From Phycisphaeraceae bacterium (GTDB taxonomy: Bacteria > Planctomycetota > Phycisphaerae > Phycisphaerales > Phycisphaeraceae), in assembly GCA_029260675.1 (NCBI GenBank), contig JAJDCV010000349.1, positions 1-6,367 on the forward strand: a DNA stretch of 6,367 nucleotides. Reading direction: 5' to 3'. Numbering within the stretch: the first letter of the stretch is position 1; every line of letters begins with the position of its first letter. The translations under genes and the position numbers were made by a program. The notes beneath the pieces were generated by a model that was given only the letters and a program-made list of their open reading frames with translations, was not told the DNA's origin and made no database searches. This document shows positions 1-5,038 of this stretch, piece by piece.

Positions 1-227
1 ACACCCCCCTGATCGACCTCCCCAAAACAGACATCATCAAACGCGGTCTTGAGCTAGGCGTCGACTACAGCCTGACCCACTCCTGCTACGACCCCATCGA
101 TGACGGCAAACCCTGCGCCCACTGCGACGCCTGCCTGCTGCGCATCCGTGCGTTCGAGGAGATCGGCCATCGCGACCCGGCGATGGTCAGATGGTACGGC
201 GAGGATTGGCGACCGAGCCATGAATAA
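1..227 (+). CDS. queC: 7-cyano-7-deazaguanine synthase QueC, C-terminal part (5' end outside window)
   Basis: The last 74 codons are visible, reading in frame from base 3 to a TAA at 225-227. QueC is an ATP-dependent cytoplasmic enzyme that converts 7-carboxy-7-deazaguanine and ammonia into preQ0, the precursor of queuosine in tRNA. The visible part carries the family's C-terminal zinc site: Cys28, Cys38, Cys41 and Cys44 of the fragment, spaced C-x9-C-x2-C-x2-C, inside the typical context T-H-S-C-Y and then C-D-A-C-L-L-R. The preceding stretch LPKTDIIKRGLELGVDY also fits QueC, where this segment lies just before the zinc site. The end looks intact. The N-terminal PP-loop ATPase domain is upstream of the window. 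The codons are GC-rich, unlike the gene that follows. Identification is firm from the cysteine motif; only the left boundary is unknown. Confidence 0.93.
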   Translation, partial: TPLIDLPKTDIIKRGLELGVDYSLTHSCYDPIDDGKPCAHCDACLLRIRAFEEIGHRDPAMVRWYGEDWRPSHE

Positions 228-266
228 CATATTTTTCAGTTAGCGACCATCAATTCGAGCGCCTGC

Positions 267-1025
267 ATGACACAGATACTAACTTCATTACTGCAGGCAC
301 TATTCAATGTTTGTGTTGGCGGGCTAGCAGCTATTGCAATCCCAATAGGGCTGATGGTCTGGATACTGAAGTACGAGAAAAATATTTTATCTAAGACTAG
401 ATTGTATTTCGTAAGTGTTTTAGCCCCTCTTGGCTGGCAGGTCTATGAAAAGGAAGTCCCTTCGAGTGAATACGATCTTAAGTCGTTGTGGATGCTGTCT
501 CGTTGTAAAAGAATCAACCTTGATCCTGTGGCGGTGTTAAATATTAATAGCCGACAACTCGTTATTGGGATCTGTCGATCGCCTAAGCGATTTGAACGTG
601 CAGATATTCATTCGATGCTCATTGTGGCGATGTTGGATACCAAGGCATACCCTTCCTTACTCATAACTCAACGAAAGCTGCTTTATCTAAAGGCGAGATT
701 GTTTAAGAAGGGCTTGGGTCATACCGAACGCCCAGGCGTTTTATCGGGTTGGCGTGTAGGCACGGCTGACGAATCATTAGAAACAGAATCATTGTGTTTA
801 ACAATATGTGATGTTCTTGGATCGGCAAGTACAATTCGTGGGATAGAGAGTAACGGCAATATAATCGCGGTGTATGGACCACTAGTGCACAGTAATAAGC
901 AATTAAGACAATTAGGCCAAGCCATTTCAGAAGCTGTATCAGCAATAGGCAGTCTATCAAGCGTAGTCGGCAAAGACGATGGCCTTGCTATCTCTGATCG
1001 GTGGTCTGTGGTAACTGCTAATTAG
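267..1025 (+). CDS. Hypothetical membrane-anchored protein in AT-rich DNA
   Basis: A 252-residue protein I do not recognise. Residues about 8-34 form one strongly hydrophobic segment followed by K/R-containing residues (KYEKN, SKTR), so it is probably a single N-terminal membrane anchor with the remaining roughly 210 residues in the cytoplasm. The middle (about 85-145) alternates short hydrophobic strands with basic stretches. Residues about 160-206 (GWRVGTADES, then LCLTICDVLG, then NIIAVYGPL) look like a strand-helix-strand unit, and 211-230 like an amphipathic helix. This layout recalls uncharacterised bacterial membrane-anchored proteins, but that is a loose impression. The start is the ATG at 267, the first ATG after an in-frame stop at 225-227; no convincing Shine-Dalgarno precedes it. 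It lies 39 bp after queC on the same strand. Hand counts give 47% GC for 301-360 and 35% for 781-840, against 62% for 1681-1740 in serC, suggesting transfer or weak constraint. Confidence 0.72.
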   Translation: MTQILTSLLQALFNVCVGGLAAIAIPIGLMVWILKYEKNILSKTRLYFVSVLAPLGWQVYEKEVPSSEYDLKSLWMLSRCKRINLDPVAVLNINSRQLVIGICRSPKRFERADIHSMLIVAMLDTKAYPSLLITQRKLLYLKARLFKKGLGHTERPGVLSGWRVGTADESLETESLCLTICDVLGSASTIRGIESNGNIIAVYGPLVHSNKQLRQLGQAISEAVSAIGSLSSVVGKDDGLAISDRWSVVTAN

Positions 1026-1051
1026 GCGCAGTGAAGTCTCATATTTCTGAC

Positions 1052-1080
1052 TTGGTAATAATTGCCCCCCCGGTCATAAT
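1052..1080 (+). promoter_or_regulatory. Candidate sigma70-type promoter in front of the ilvA-like remnant
   Basis: TTGGTA at 1052-1057 (4 of 6 matches to TTGACA) and CATAAT at 1075-1080 (5 of 6 matches to TATAAT) are separated by exactly 17 bp. Transcription would start around 1086-1088, right where the threonine dehydratase-like reading frame begins, so this may be the old promoter of that gene with almost no leader. It lies in the transition from AT-rich to GC-rich DNA, where chance matches are easier. It is a prediction from spacing and consensus only. Confidence 0.4.
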
Positions 1081-1086
1081 AGATAG

Positions 1087-1197
1087 ACGCCCATCACGCT
1101 TGAAGACATCCAGTCGGCGGCCCGGAGGATCGAGGGCGGCGTTTACCTGACGCCCTGCCCCGAATCTCAGCCGCTCTCGCAGCTCATCGGCTGCTAG
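1087..1197 (+). pseudogene. Threonine dehydratase (threonine ammonia-lyase) N-terminal remnant
   Basis: Read in frame from 1087, this stretch encodes T-P-ITLEDIQSAARRIEG, then GVYLTPCPESQPLSQLIGC and a TAG at 1195-1197. It fits the extreme N-terminus of the IlvA/TdcB family, where a short helix (L-x-D-I-x-x-A-x-x-R-I) is followed by V-Y-x-T-P-x-x-x-S-x-x-L-S-x-L-x-G just before the first strand of the PLP domain. IlvA deaminates threonine to 2-oxobutanoate and can act on serine. Everything after about residue 36 of a protein usually 320-500 residues long is missing, including the PLP lysine region, and the opposing serC gene ends only 8 bp further on. The first codon is ACG where ATG would be expected, and a TAG lies directly upstream in frame, so the start may also be mutated. 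The best explanation is a decayed gene cut by a deletion or rearrangement. A short functional peptide is possible but less likely. Confidence 0.68.
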
Positions 1198-1205
1198 GGG
1201 GTTGC

Positions 1206-2291
1206 TTACCCGTGCTGCTTCGCGAAGTCGTTCATAAACTTCGCCAACGTCTCGGCGCCCTCGACCGGCATCGCGTTGTAGATCGACGCGCGGCAGCCGC
1301 CGACGCTGCGGTGGCCCTTCAGGCCGCTCATGTTTTGTGCACCCGCTTCGGCGATGAACTGTTTTTCCAGCTCCTCGGTCGGCAGGCGGAAGACGACGTT
1401 CATCTTGGATCGGCAGGCGGGATCGACCGGGCAGCGGTAGAACGAGCCGTTGGATCCGATCGCGTCGTAGAGCAGGCCGGAGCGTTTTTCGGCGAGTTGT
1501 GTCGCGGCGTCGAGCCCGCCGGTGTCGCGCAGACGTTCGAGCACCAGCTTCATCATGTAGATGGTGAAGACCGGCGGGGTGTTCATCATCGAGTCGGCCT
1601 TGGCGTGGTTGGCGTAGCCCAGGTAATTCGTCAGGTCCGTCGGGCAGGCTTCGAGGATATCATCGCGGATGATCACGACCGCCAACCCCGCGGGGCCGAC
1701 GTTCTTCTGCGCCCCGGCATAGATCAACCCGAATTTTTCAACAGGGATGTGTCGGCTTAGGAAGTCAGACGACATGTCCGCGACCAATGGGACGCCGGCA
1801 TCCGGCCAGTCCTGCCACTGCACGCCGCCGATGGTTTCGTTGCTGGTCAGGTGCAGGTAGGCCGCGTCGCTGGAGGCTTTGAGACTGGCGGGGTCGGGCA
1901 GGGTCGTGAAGCTGTCGTCCGTGCCGTCAAAGACGACGTTGACCTTGCCGAGCTTTTTCGTGTCGGCCAGGGCCTTCTTCGCCCAGGACCCGGTGAGGGT
2001 GAAGTCGCAGCTCTTGCCGCCGTGCAGCAGGTTCATCGGGACCATTGTGAACTGCAGCGTCGCGCCGCCGCCCAGCAGCAGCACCTTGTAATTATCCGGC
2101 AGGCCTAGCAGTTCCTTGACCAGGCTCATCGCGTCGTGGTGGACCTGGTCGTAGGTCTTGCTGCGATGGCTCATCTCGATCAGGGACATGCCCTGGCCGT
2201 GGTAGTCGACCATCTCGTCGCGTGCTTGTTCCAGGGCAGCCAGCGGCAGGGTGCATGGGCCGGCGCTGAAGTTGAAGATCCGTTTCATCAT
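1206..2291 (-). CDS. serC: Phosphoserine aminotransferase SerC
   Basis: A 361-residue class-V aminotransferase of normal length for the family. It transfers an amino group from glutamate to 3-phosphohydroxypyruvate, giving O-phosphoserine, the second step of serine synthesis; the family also acts in some pyridoxal phosphate pathways. Visible marks, in order: N-terminal FNFSAGPC (6-13), GGGATLQFTMVP (74-85) of the cofactor phosphate region, Trp103 in TGSWAKK, which stacks on the PLP ring, SNETIGG (150-156), Asp172 in ADMSSD, which pairs with the PLP nitrogen, Lys196 in AGAQKNVGPAG, which forms the Schiff base, and HRSVGGCRASIYNA (327-340) near the substrate site. All key residues are present. 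The ATG at 2291 overlaps the serA stop by four bases (ATGA); a second ATG follows at once at 2288. AAGGA lies at 2301-2297 inside the end of serA, 5 nt before the first ATG, so translation is probably coupled to serA. Confidence 0.97.
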   Translation of the reverse strand: MMKRIFNFSAGPCTLPLAALEQARDEMVDYHGQGMSLIEMSHRSKTYDQVHHDAMSLVKELLGLPDNYKVLLLGGGATLQFTMVPMNLLHGGKSCDFTLTGSWAKKALADTKKLGKVNVVFDGTDDSFTTLPDPASLKASSDAAYLHLTSNETIGGVQWQDWPDAGVPLVADMSSDFLSRHIPVEKFGLIYAGAQKNVGPAGLAVVIIRDDILEACPTDLTNYLGYANHAKADSMMNTPPVFTIYMMKLVLERLRDTGGLDAATQLAEKRSGLLYDAIGSNGSFYRCPVDPACRSKMNVVFRLPTEELEKQFIAEAGAQNMSGLKGHRSVGGCRASIYNAMPVEGAETLAKFMNDFAKQHG

Positions 2292-3184
2292 TTGATTCCT
2301 TGGGCGAAATTCTCTGCGAACTGCTGGACGATTCCGTAGGCCTCCTCGCCGATGCGGATCAGGTTTTCCTTCGTGCTGGCGCCCAGGTGTGGCGACATAA
2401 TCACGTTGGGGGCTTTGAGGATCGGGCAGTCGGCCGGTGGGGGGTCGCTAGGCCACACGTCCGTGGCGTAGGCCCGCAGTTTACCGCTTTGAAGCGCCGA
2501 GGCAACGTCCGCCTCGACGACCGCCGCGCCCCGTCCGGTGTTGATCAGCGCCGCCCCGTCCTTCATCCCCGCGATCACCTTTGCGTCGATCATCCCCCGG
2601 GTCTGATCGGTCAACGGCGTGTGCAAAGAGACGTAGTCGGCATCGGCGACCGCCTGGGTGAGACTCGGTTTCACCTCCGCCAACGAACTGGGTTTACCCG
2701 ATCGCCGGTACGCGACCACCTTCATCCCAAACGCCTGAGCCCGCCGGGCGACCTCGGTGGCGATATTCCCCATCCCGATCAGGCACAACGTCTTACCCGA
2801 AAGCTCGGTGCGCTTGAGCTGCTTTTTATCCCACCGGCCCTCGGCCATGCTGCCGTGCGCCTCGGTCACCCGGCTGGCGACCGCCAGCATCAACGCAAAA
2901 GCCATCTCGGCGACCGCGATACTCGACGCCCTGGGCGTGTTGCGCACCTCGATCCCCCGTTCATTGGCATAATCTCGGTCGACGTTATCCAGCCCGACCC
3001 CGCCGCGGATGATCAGCTTCAGATTCGCCGCCCCGTCGATGAATTCTCTTGTGCATTTGGTCTTGCTGCGGATCAGCACCGCGTCCGCTTCAGACAGACG
3101 GGCCATATCGTCGGTCACCTCGCCGAACTCGCTCAAACGATCGGGCAGGGAGGTATCAAACGCATCGCAGATCAGTATCAACAT
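2288..3184 (-). CDS. serA: D-3-phosphoglycerate dehydrogenase, short form without ACT domain
   Basis: A 298-residue D-2-hydroxyacid dehydrogenase that by context oxidises 3-phosphoglycerate to 3-phosphohydroxypyruvate, the substrate of the SerC encoded next. Seen: substrate loop RGGVGLDNVD (60-69), the cofactor-domain entry RASSIAVAEMAFALML (85-100), the nucleotide loop GMGNIA (137-142), catalytic Arg218 in INTGRGAAVVE, and His266 in SPHLGAST. Three departures from the usual pattern stand out. The catalytic Glu of the D-V-x-x-x-E-P motif is Asp247 (DVWPSDP). The last glycine of GxGxxG is Ala142. The acidic residue after the second Rossmann strand is replaced by Arg160-Arg161 (VVAYRRSG), which would favour NADP. 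The protein ends after the substrate domain, so the serine-binding ACT domain of long SerA forms is absent. I chose the ATG at 3184 because family members start at this strand (MLILICDAFD); an in-frame TTG at 3214 would add ten unlike residues. Another 2-hydroxyacid substrate is possible. Confidence 0.9.
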   Translation of the reverse strand: MLILICDAFDTSLPDRLSEFGEVTDDMARLSEADAVLIRSKTKCTREFIDGAANLKLIIRGGVGLDNVDRDYANERGIEVRNTPRASSIAVAEMAFALMLAVASRVTEAHGSMAEGRWDKKQLKRTELSGKTLCLIGMGNIATEVARRAQAFGMKVVAYRRSGKPSSLAEVKPSLTQAVADADYVSLHTPLTDQTRGMIDAKVIAGMKDGAALINTGRGAAVVEADVASALQSGKLRAYATDVWPSDPPPADCPILKAPNVIMSPHLGASTKENLIRIGEEAYGIVQQFAENFAQGIK

Positions 3185-3362
3185 GTCTTCCACACTTTCT
3201 ATCCAGCAGGTCAAGAACTGTTGCGCAGGTGACTCGGTATCTCGTCAGACGTACCCGTCAAACAAGCACCGACCCCGCCTGATTAACCCGTGGCGAGGTC
3301 ACAGCCCAAGGGGCGGGCGGGCGGACTCCTGTCATGGCAATAAGTGTTCCATGCGGGGCGGG

Positions 3363-3385
3363 CGTCCGACAAAAAGTACCGGACG
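3363..3385. repeat. Inverted repeat, 6-bp arms with an 11-nt A-rich loop
   Basis: CGTCCG at 3363-3368 is matched by CGGACG at 3380-3385, with ACAAAAAGTAC between. It lies about 180 bp upstream of the serA start and about 205 bp upstream of the VKOR-fusion start. It could be a dyad operator or a small hairpin. No T-run follows on either strand, so it is not a standard terminator. Function is unknown and a chance origin is possible. Confidence 0.3.
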
Positions 3386-3494
3386 TATTAAGATCAAGTA
3401 TATCGCTGAGGTCTATCCCACCAAGCGTTTTCTTTCGCCGACTTCTCGGGGGCTCGGCGGGATTGTTTTCAAGGCTCAAGCCGTCCCCCGTCAT

Positions 3495-3506
3495 ACCGGG
3501 CCCGGT
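3495..3506. repeat. Perfect 12-bp palindrome ACCGGGCCCGGT
   Basis: The 12 bases read the same on both strands with no spacer. They lie in C-rich DNA about 65 bp upstream of the -10 box of the VKOR-fusion gene. A homodimeric regulator could bind such a site, but GC-rich palindromes of this size also arise by chance, so no role is claimed. Confidence 0.3.
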
Positions 3507-3571
3507 TCCCCGCCGTGATCCCGCCCCCGGCCGACCTCGCTCCAGCCCCCGCTTTCCGGATTACGATCCCC

Positions 3572-3577
3572 TATAAT
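3572..3577 (+). promoter_or_regulatory. Consensus -10 box TATAAT for the VKOR-fusion gene
   Basis: A perfect TATAAT stands out in very GC-rich DNA, ending 14 nt before the ATG at 3592. Transcription would begin near 3584, leaving a leader of under ten bases. The hexamer 17 bp upstream (CCGCTT, 3549-3554) is a poor -35, so either the promoter relies on the -10 alone, on an activator, or another sigma factor is used. Confidence 0.45.
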
Positions 3578-3591
3578 GCCCGTCTCAGATT

Positions 3592-4926
3592 ATGAAACCA
3601 GAAGCCGCCCTACGCATGAAAATCGCCATCACCCTGCTCGCCGGTCTGGCGGCGGGGTTGGCCGGTCTGCTGATGTACCAGTCCCAGACCCTCGACCCCC
3701 TGCCCGGCTGCGGCGGCGGGTCCGGCTGCGACACGGTCTTATCCAGCCGATGGTCGCTTTGGTTCGGGATCCCCGTGAGCCTCCTGGCGATGATGGTCTA
3801 CACCGCCATGCTGGTCGCCGTCGTCTTGCGCGACCCACAGGCCAAACGCCCCCAACTCACGGCCGCCCTGGTGATGACGCTCTGTGCCTTCGCCGCGATC
3901 GCCGCCGCGATCTGGTTTACATCGATTCAGGTGTTCGCCATCGGCGCCTTGTGCAAGTACTGCCTGGCTACGCACGTCGCCGGGGTCGCCGCGTCGGTGT
4001 GTTGCCTGATCGTGGCCCTGCCATCACTGCCGACCAAAGCCCTGGCCTCCGTCTCGGCCGCCGCGCTGCTGCTCACCGCGCTGCTGATCGCCGGCCAGGT
4101 GTTGGGCGACCCCCCCGACGCCGCCGCGCCGCTGGTTCAGTTCGCCTCCGATCAGACCGCCGAACCCGACCCGACACAGCCGACAACCCCGACCGCGAAA
4201 GACCCGCTGTTCGACAACGCTTATCAGAAACCCGAACCCGCCAAGCCCGAGCCCACAGCGGCCACCCACACAAACACCGCTTCAAACACACCAGATCCCC
4301 CCGCGCCAAACACGCCACGCATGGTCAAGCTCTACGGCGGCCGACTCAGCCTCGACACCGCGCAGGTCCCACGCATCGGCAACCCCGACGCCAAGAACGT
4401 GTTGGTCGTCCTCTTCGACTACACCTGCTCGCACTGCAGAGAGACCCGAAAACTCCTCGAGAAAACCTCGGCGAAGCACGGCGACAACCTCGCGACACTC
4501 TTCCTGCCCACGCCGCTTGACGCCAAGTGCAACCGCATCATCAAACGAAGAAACCCCCTGCACCGCTACGCATGTGAACTGGCGAAGATCTCCCTGGCCT
4601 TCTGGAAAGTCGCGCCCGACAAGTGGGAACAGTTCGACCGGACGCTCTACTCCGATGAGAAAAACCTCACCCCCGTCCGCGCCAAAATCGCCGCGGGGAA
4701 ACTCATCAAAGAAAAAGACCTGATACGGGCCATGAGCGACCCCTGGATCGATCAACAGATCCAACGCGACGTGTCGATGTACATCACCACCGCCAAAGCT
4801 GCAAAAAATGGCGCCCTCCCCATGCTCATCACCGAGAAGGGCGTCATGAACGGCACACCCCAGCACCCCCTGGACGTAGACGACCTGATCAGGGGCAAAC
4901 GTAGACAACCAGCCGTTAGCCGTTAG
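3592..4926 (+). CDS. VKOR-family thiol oxidoreductase fused to a DsbA/thioredoxin-like domain
   Basis: A 444-residue fusion expected to make disulfide bonds in exported proteins, the DsbB-plus-DsbA job in one chain. Domain one (about 9-172) is a VKOR homologue: predicted helices at about 10-29, 57-79, 90-111, 123-144 and 149-171, loop cysteines Cys40 and Cys46, the segment SSRWSLWFGIPVSLL (51-65), and the active-site pair CKYC (121-124). With a cytoplasmic N-terminus (K2, R8, K10; R80-K85-R86 in the next inner loop) all these cysteines face the periplasm. Residues 173-243 are a Pro/Thr/Ala-rich linker. Domain two has strand-then-CxxC (VLVVLFDYTCSHC, 270-282), further cysteines 313 and 328 in a DsbA-type helical insert (ending about 338), and the expected cis-proline Pro410 (GALPMLI). 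CSHC is an uncommon active-site dipeptide. The start is ATG 3592; Met9 (3616) is an alternative that still keeps helix one. The last four residues (AVSR) and the stop come from the repeat block. No Shine-Dalgarno is visible. Confidence 0.9.
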   Translation: MKPEAALRMKIAITLLAGLAAGLAGLLMYQSQTLDPLPGCGGGSGCDTVLSSRWSLWFGIPVSLLAMMVYTAMLVAVVLRDPQAKRPQLTAALVMTLCAFAAIAAAIWFTSIQVFAIGALCKYCLATHVAGVAASVCCLIVALPSLPTKALASVSAAALLLTALLIAGQVLGDPPDAAAPLVQFASDQTAEPDPTQPTTPTAKDPLFDNAYQKPEPAKPEPTAATHTNTASNTPDPPAPNTPRMVKLYGGRLSLDTAQVPRIGNPDAKNVLVVLFDYTCSHCRETRKLLEKTSAKHGDNLATLFLPTPLDAKCNRIIKRRNPLHRYACELAKISLAFWKVAPDKWEQFDRTLYSDEKNLTPVRAKIAAGKLIKEKDLIRAMSDPWIDQQIQRDVSMYITTAKAAKNGALPMLITEKGVMNGTPQHPLDVDDLIRGKRRQPAVSR

Positions 4927-4940
4927 TTCTTAGCCATTAG
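4913..4940 (+). repeat. Heptamer tandem repeat, four units ending in TTAG
   Basis: Four consecutive 7-base units end in TTAG: CCGTTAG twice (4913-4926), then a unit starting TTC (4927-4933) and one starting CCA (4934-4940). Because 7 leaves remainder 1 when divided by 3, the repeated TAG falls in all three plus-strand frames (4917, 4924, 4931, 4938). The TAG at 4924 is the stop of the VKOR-fusion gene. Confidence 0.75.
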
Positions 4941-4949
4941 ACCGATCCT

Positions 4950-4965
4950 CGACACCCGACACCCG
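4950..4965 (+). repeat. Heptamer tandem repeat CGACACC, 2.3 copies
   Basis: CGACACC occurs twice without gap (4950-4956, 4957-4963) and a third copy begins (CG at 4964-4965). It is a different unit from the TTAG block ten bases upstream but has the same 7-base period. Confidence 0.6.
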
Positions 4966-4979
4966 CAAACCACACAAAA

Positions 4980-4996
4980 CCGCTTGCGGCTTAGCG
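4980..4996. repeat. Short palindrome CCGCTTGCGG with tail CTTAGCG, possible REP-like element
   Basis: CCGC at 4980-4983 pairs with GCGG at 4986-4989 around TT, and a further CTTAGCG follows. There is no following T-run, so it is not a clear terminator for the gene upstream. I have an impression that similar palindromes recur between genes in planctomycete genomes, but that cannot be confirmed from one copy. Confidence 0.3.
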
Positions 4997-5038
4997 AATA
5001 CCCCAGACCCTGAACCCTAGACCCCAAGCCCCATGCCC
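4997..5038 (+). repeat. Degenerate heptamer repeat, six units ending in CCC
   Basis: Six successive 7-base units each end in CCC (4997-5003, 5004-5010, 5011-5017, 5018-5024, 5025-5031, 5032-5038). Units three and four are TGAACCC and TAGACCC, and four of the six carry A before the final CCC. The last unit, CATGCCC, contains the gatB start codon, so the repeat occupies the place where a Shine-Dalgarno would normally lie. Confidence 0.65.

Larger units (their letters stand above)
3185..3591. other. Divergent intergenic region between serA and the VKOR-fusion gene
   Basis: About 400 bp without a convincing gene. Short open frames exist on both strands but are proline- and arginine-rich, match no family I know and have no ribosome-binding site. 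The region should carry the promoters of both flanking genes, yet only a plus-strand -10 box (3572-3577) is clear. TTGACG on the minus strand (3252-3247) is a -35-like hexamer upstream of serA without a good partner -10. Two small inverted repeats lie here (3363-3385 and 3495-3506). The part from about 3480 to 3560 is extremely C-rich on the plus strand. No tRNA, riboswitch or T-box fold was recognised by eye. Confidence 0.6.

Noticed and set aside
206..233. TTGGCG...CATATT as a promoter for the 267-1025 gene
   Set aside because: Both hexamers match only four of six and the spacing is 16; too weak to annotate in the AT-rich stretch after queC.
1014..1032. ACTGC...GCAGT hairpin at the end of the AT-rich gene as a terminator
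   Set aside because: Only five base pairs with a nine-base loop overlapping the stop codon and no T-run.
228..1085. AT-rich island as an insertion sequence or integrated element
   Set aside because: I found no transposase or integrase reading frame, terminal inverted repeats or target-site duplication at its edges.
1168..1193. Inverted repeat CAGCCG...CGGCTG as a terminator for serC
   Set aside because: The loop is 14 nt and no T-run follows on the minus strand; it lies in the ilvA-like coding remnant.
2300..3232. Plus-strand open frame of 310 codons opposite serA
   Set aside because: It is Arg/His/Gly-rich antisense of a clear dehydrogenase and has no recognisable motif.
3258..3494. Minus-strand open frame of 78 codons upstream of serA
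   Set aside because: No ribosome-binding site, low-complexity Pro-rich sequence and no known family; it could only be kept if conserved in relatives.
3576..4520. Plus-strand open frame of 314 codons overlapping the VKOR-fusion gene
   Set aside because: It is an Arg/Pro-rich out-of-frame reading with no domain; the overlapping frame carries clear VKOR and DsbA motifs.
4282..4908. Minus-strand open frame of 208 codons opposite the soluble domain of the VKOR fusion
   Set aside because: Antisense shadow; the plus strand shows CxxC and cis-Pro motifs.
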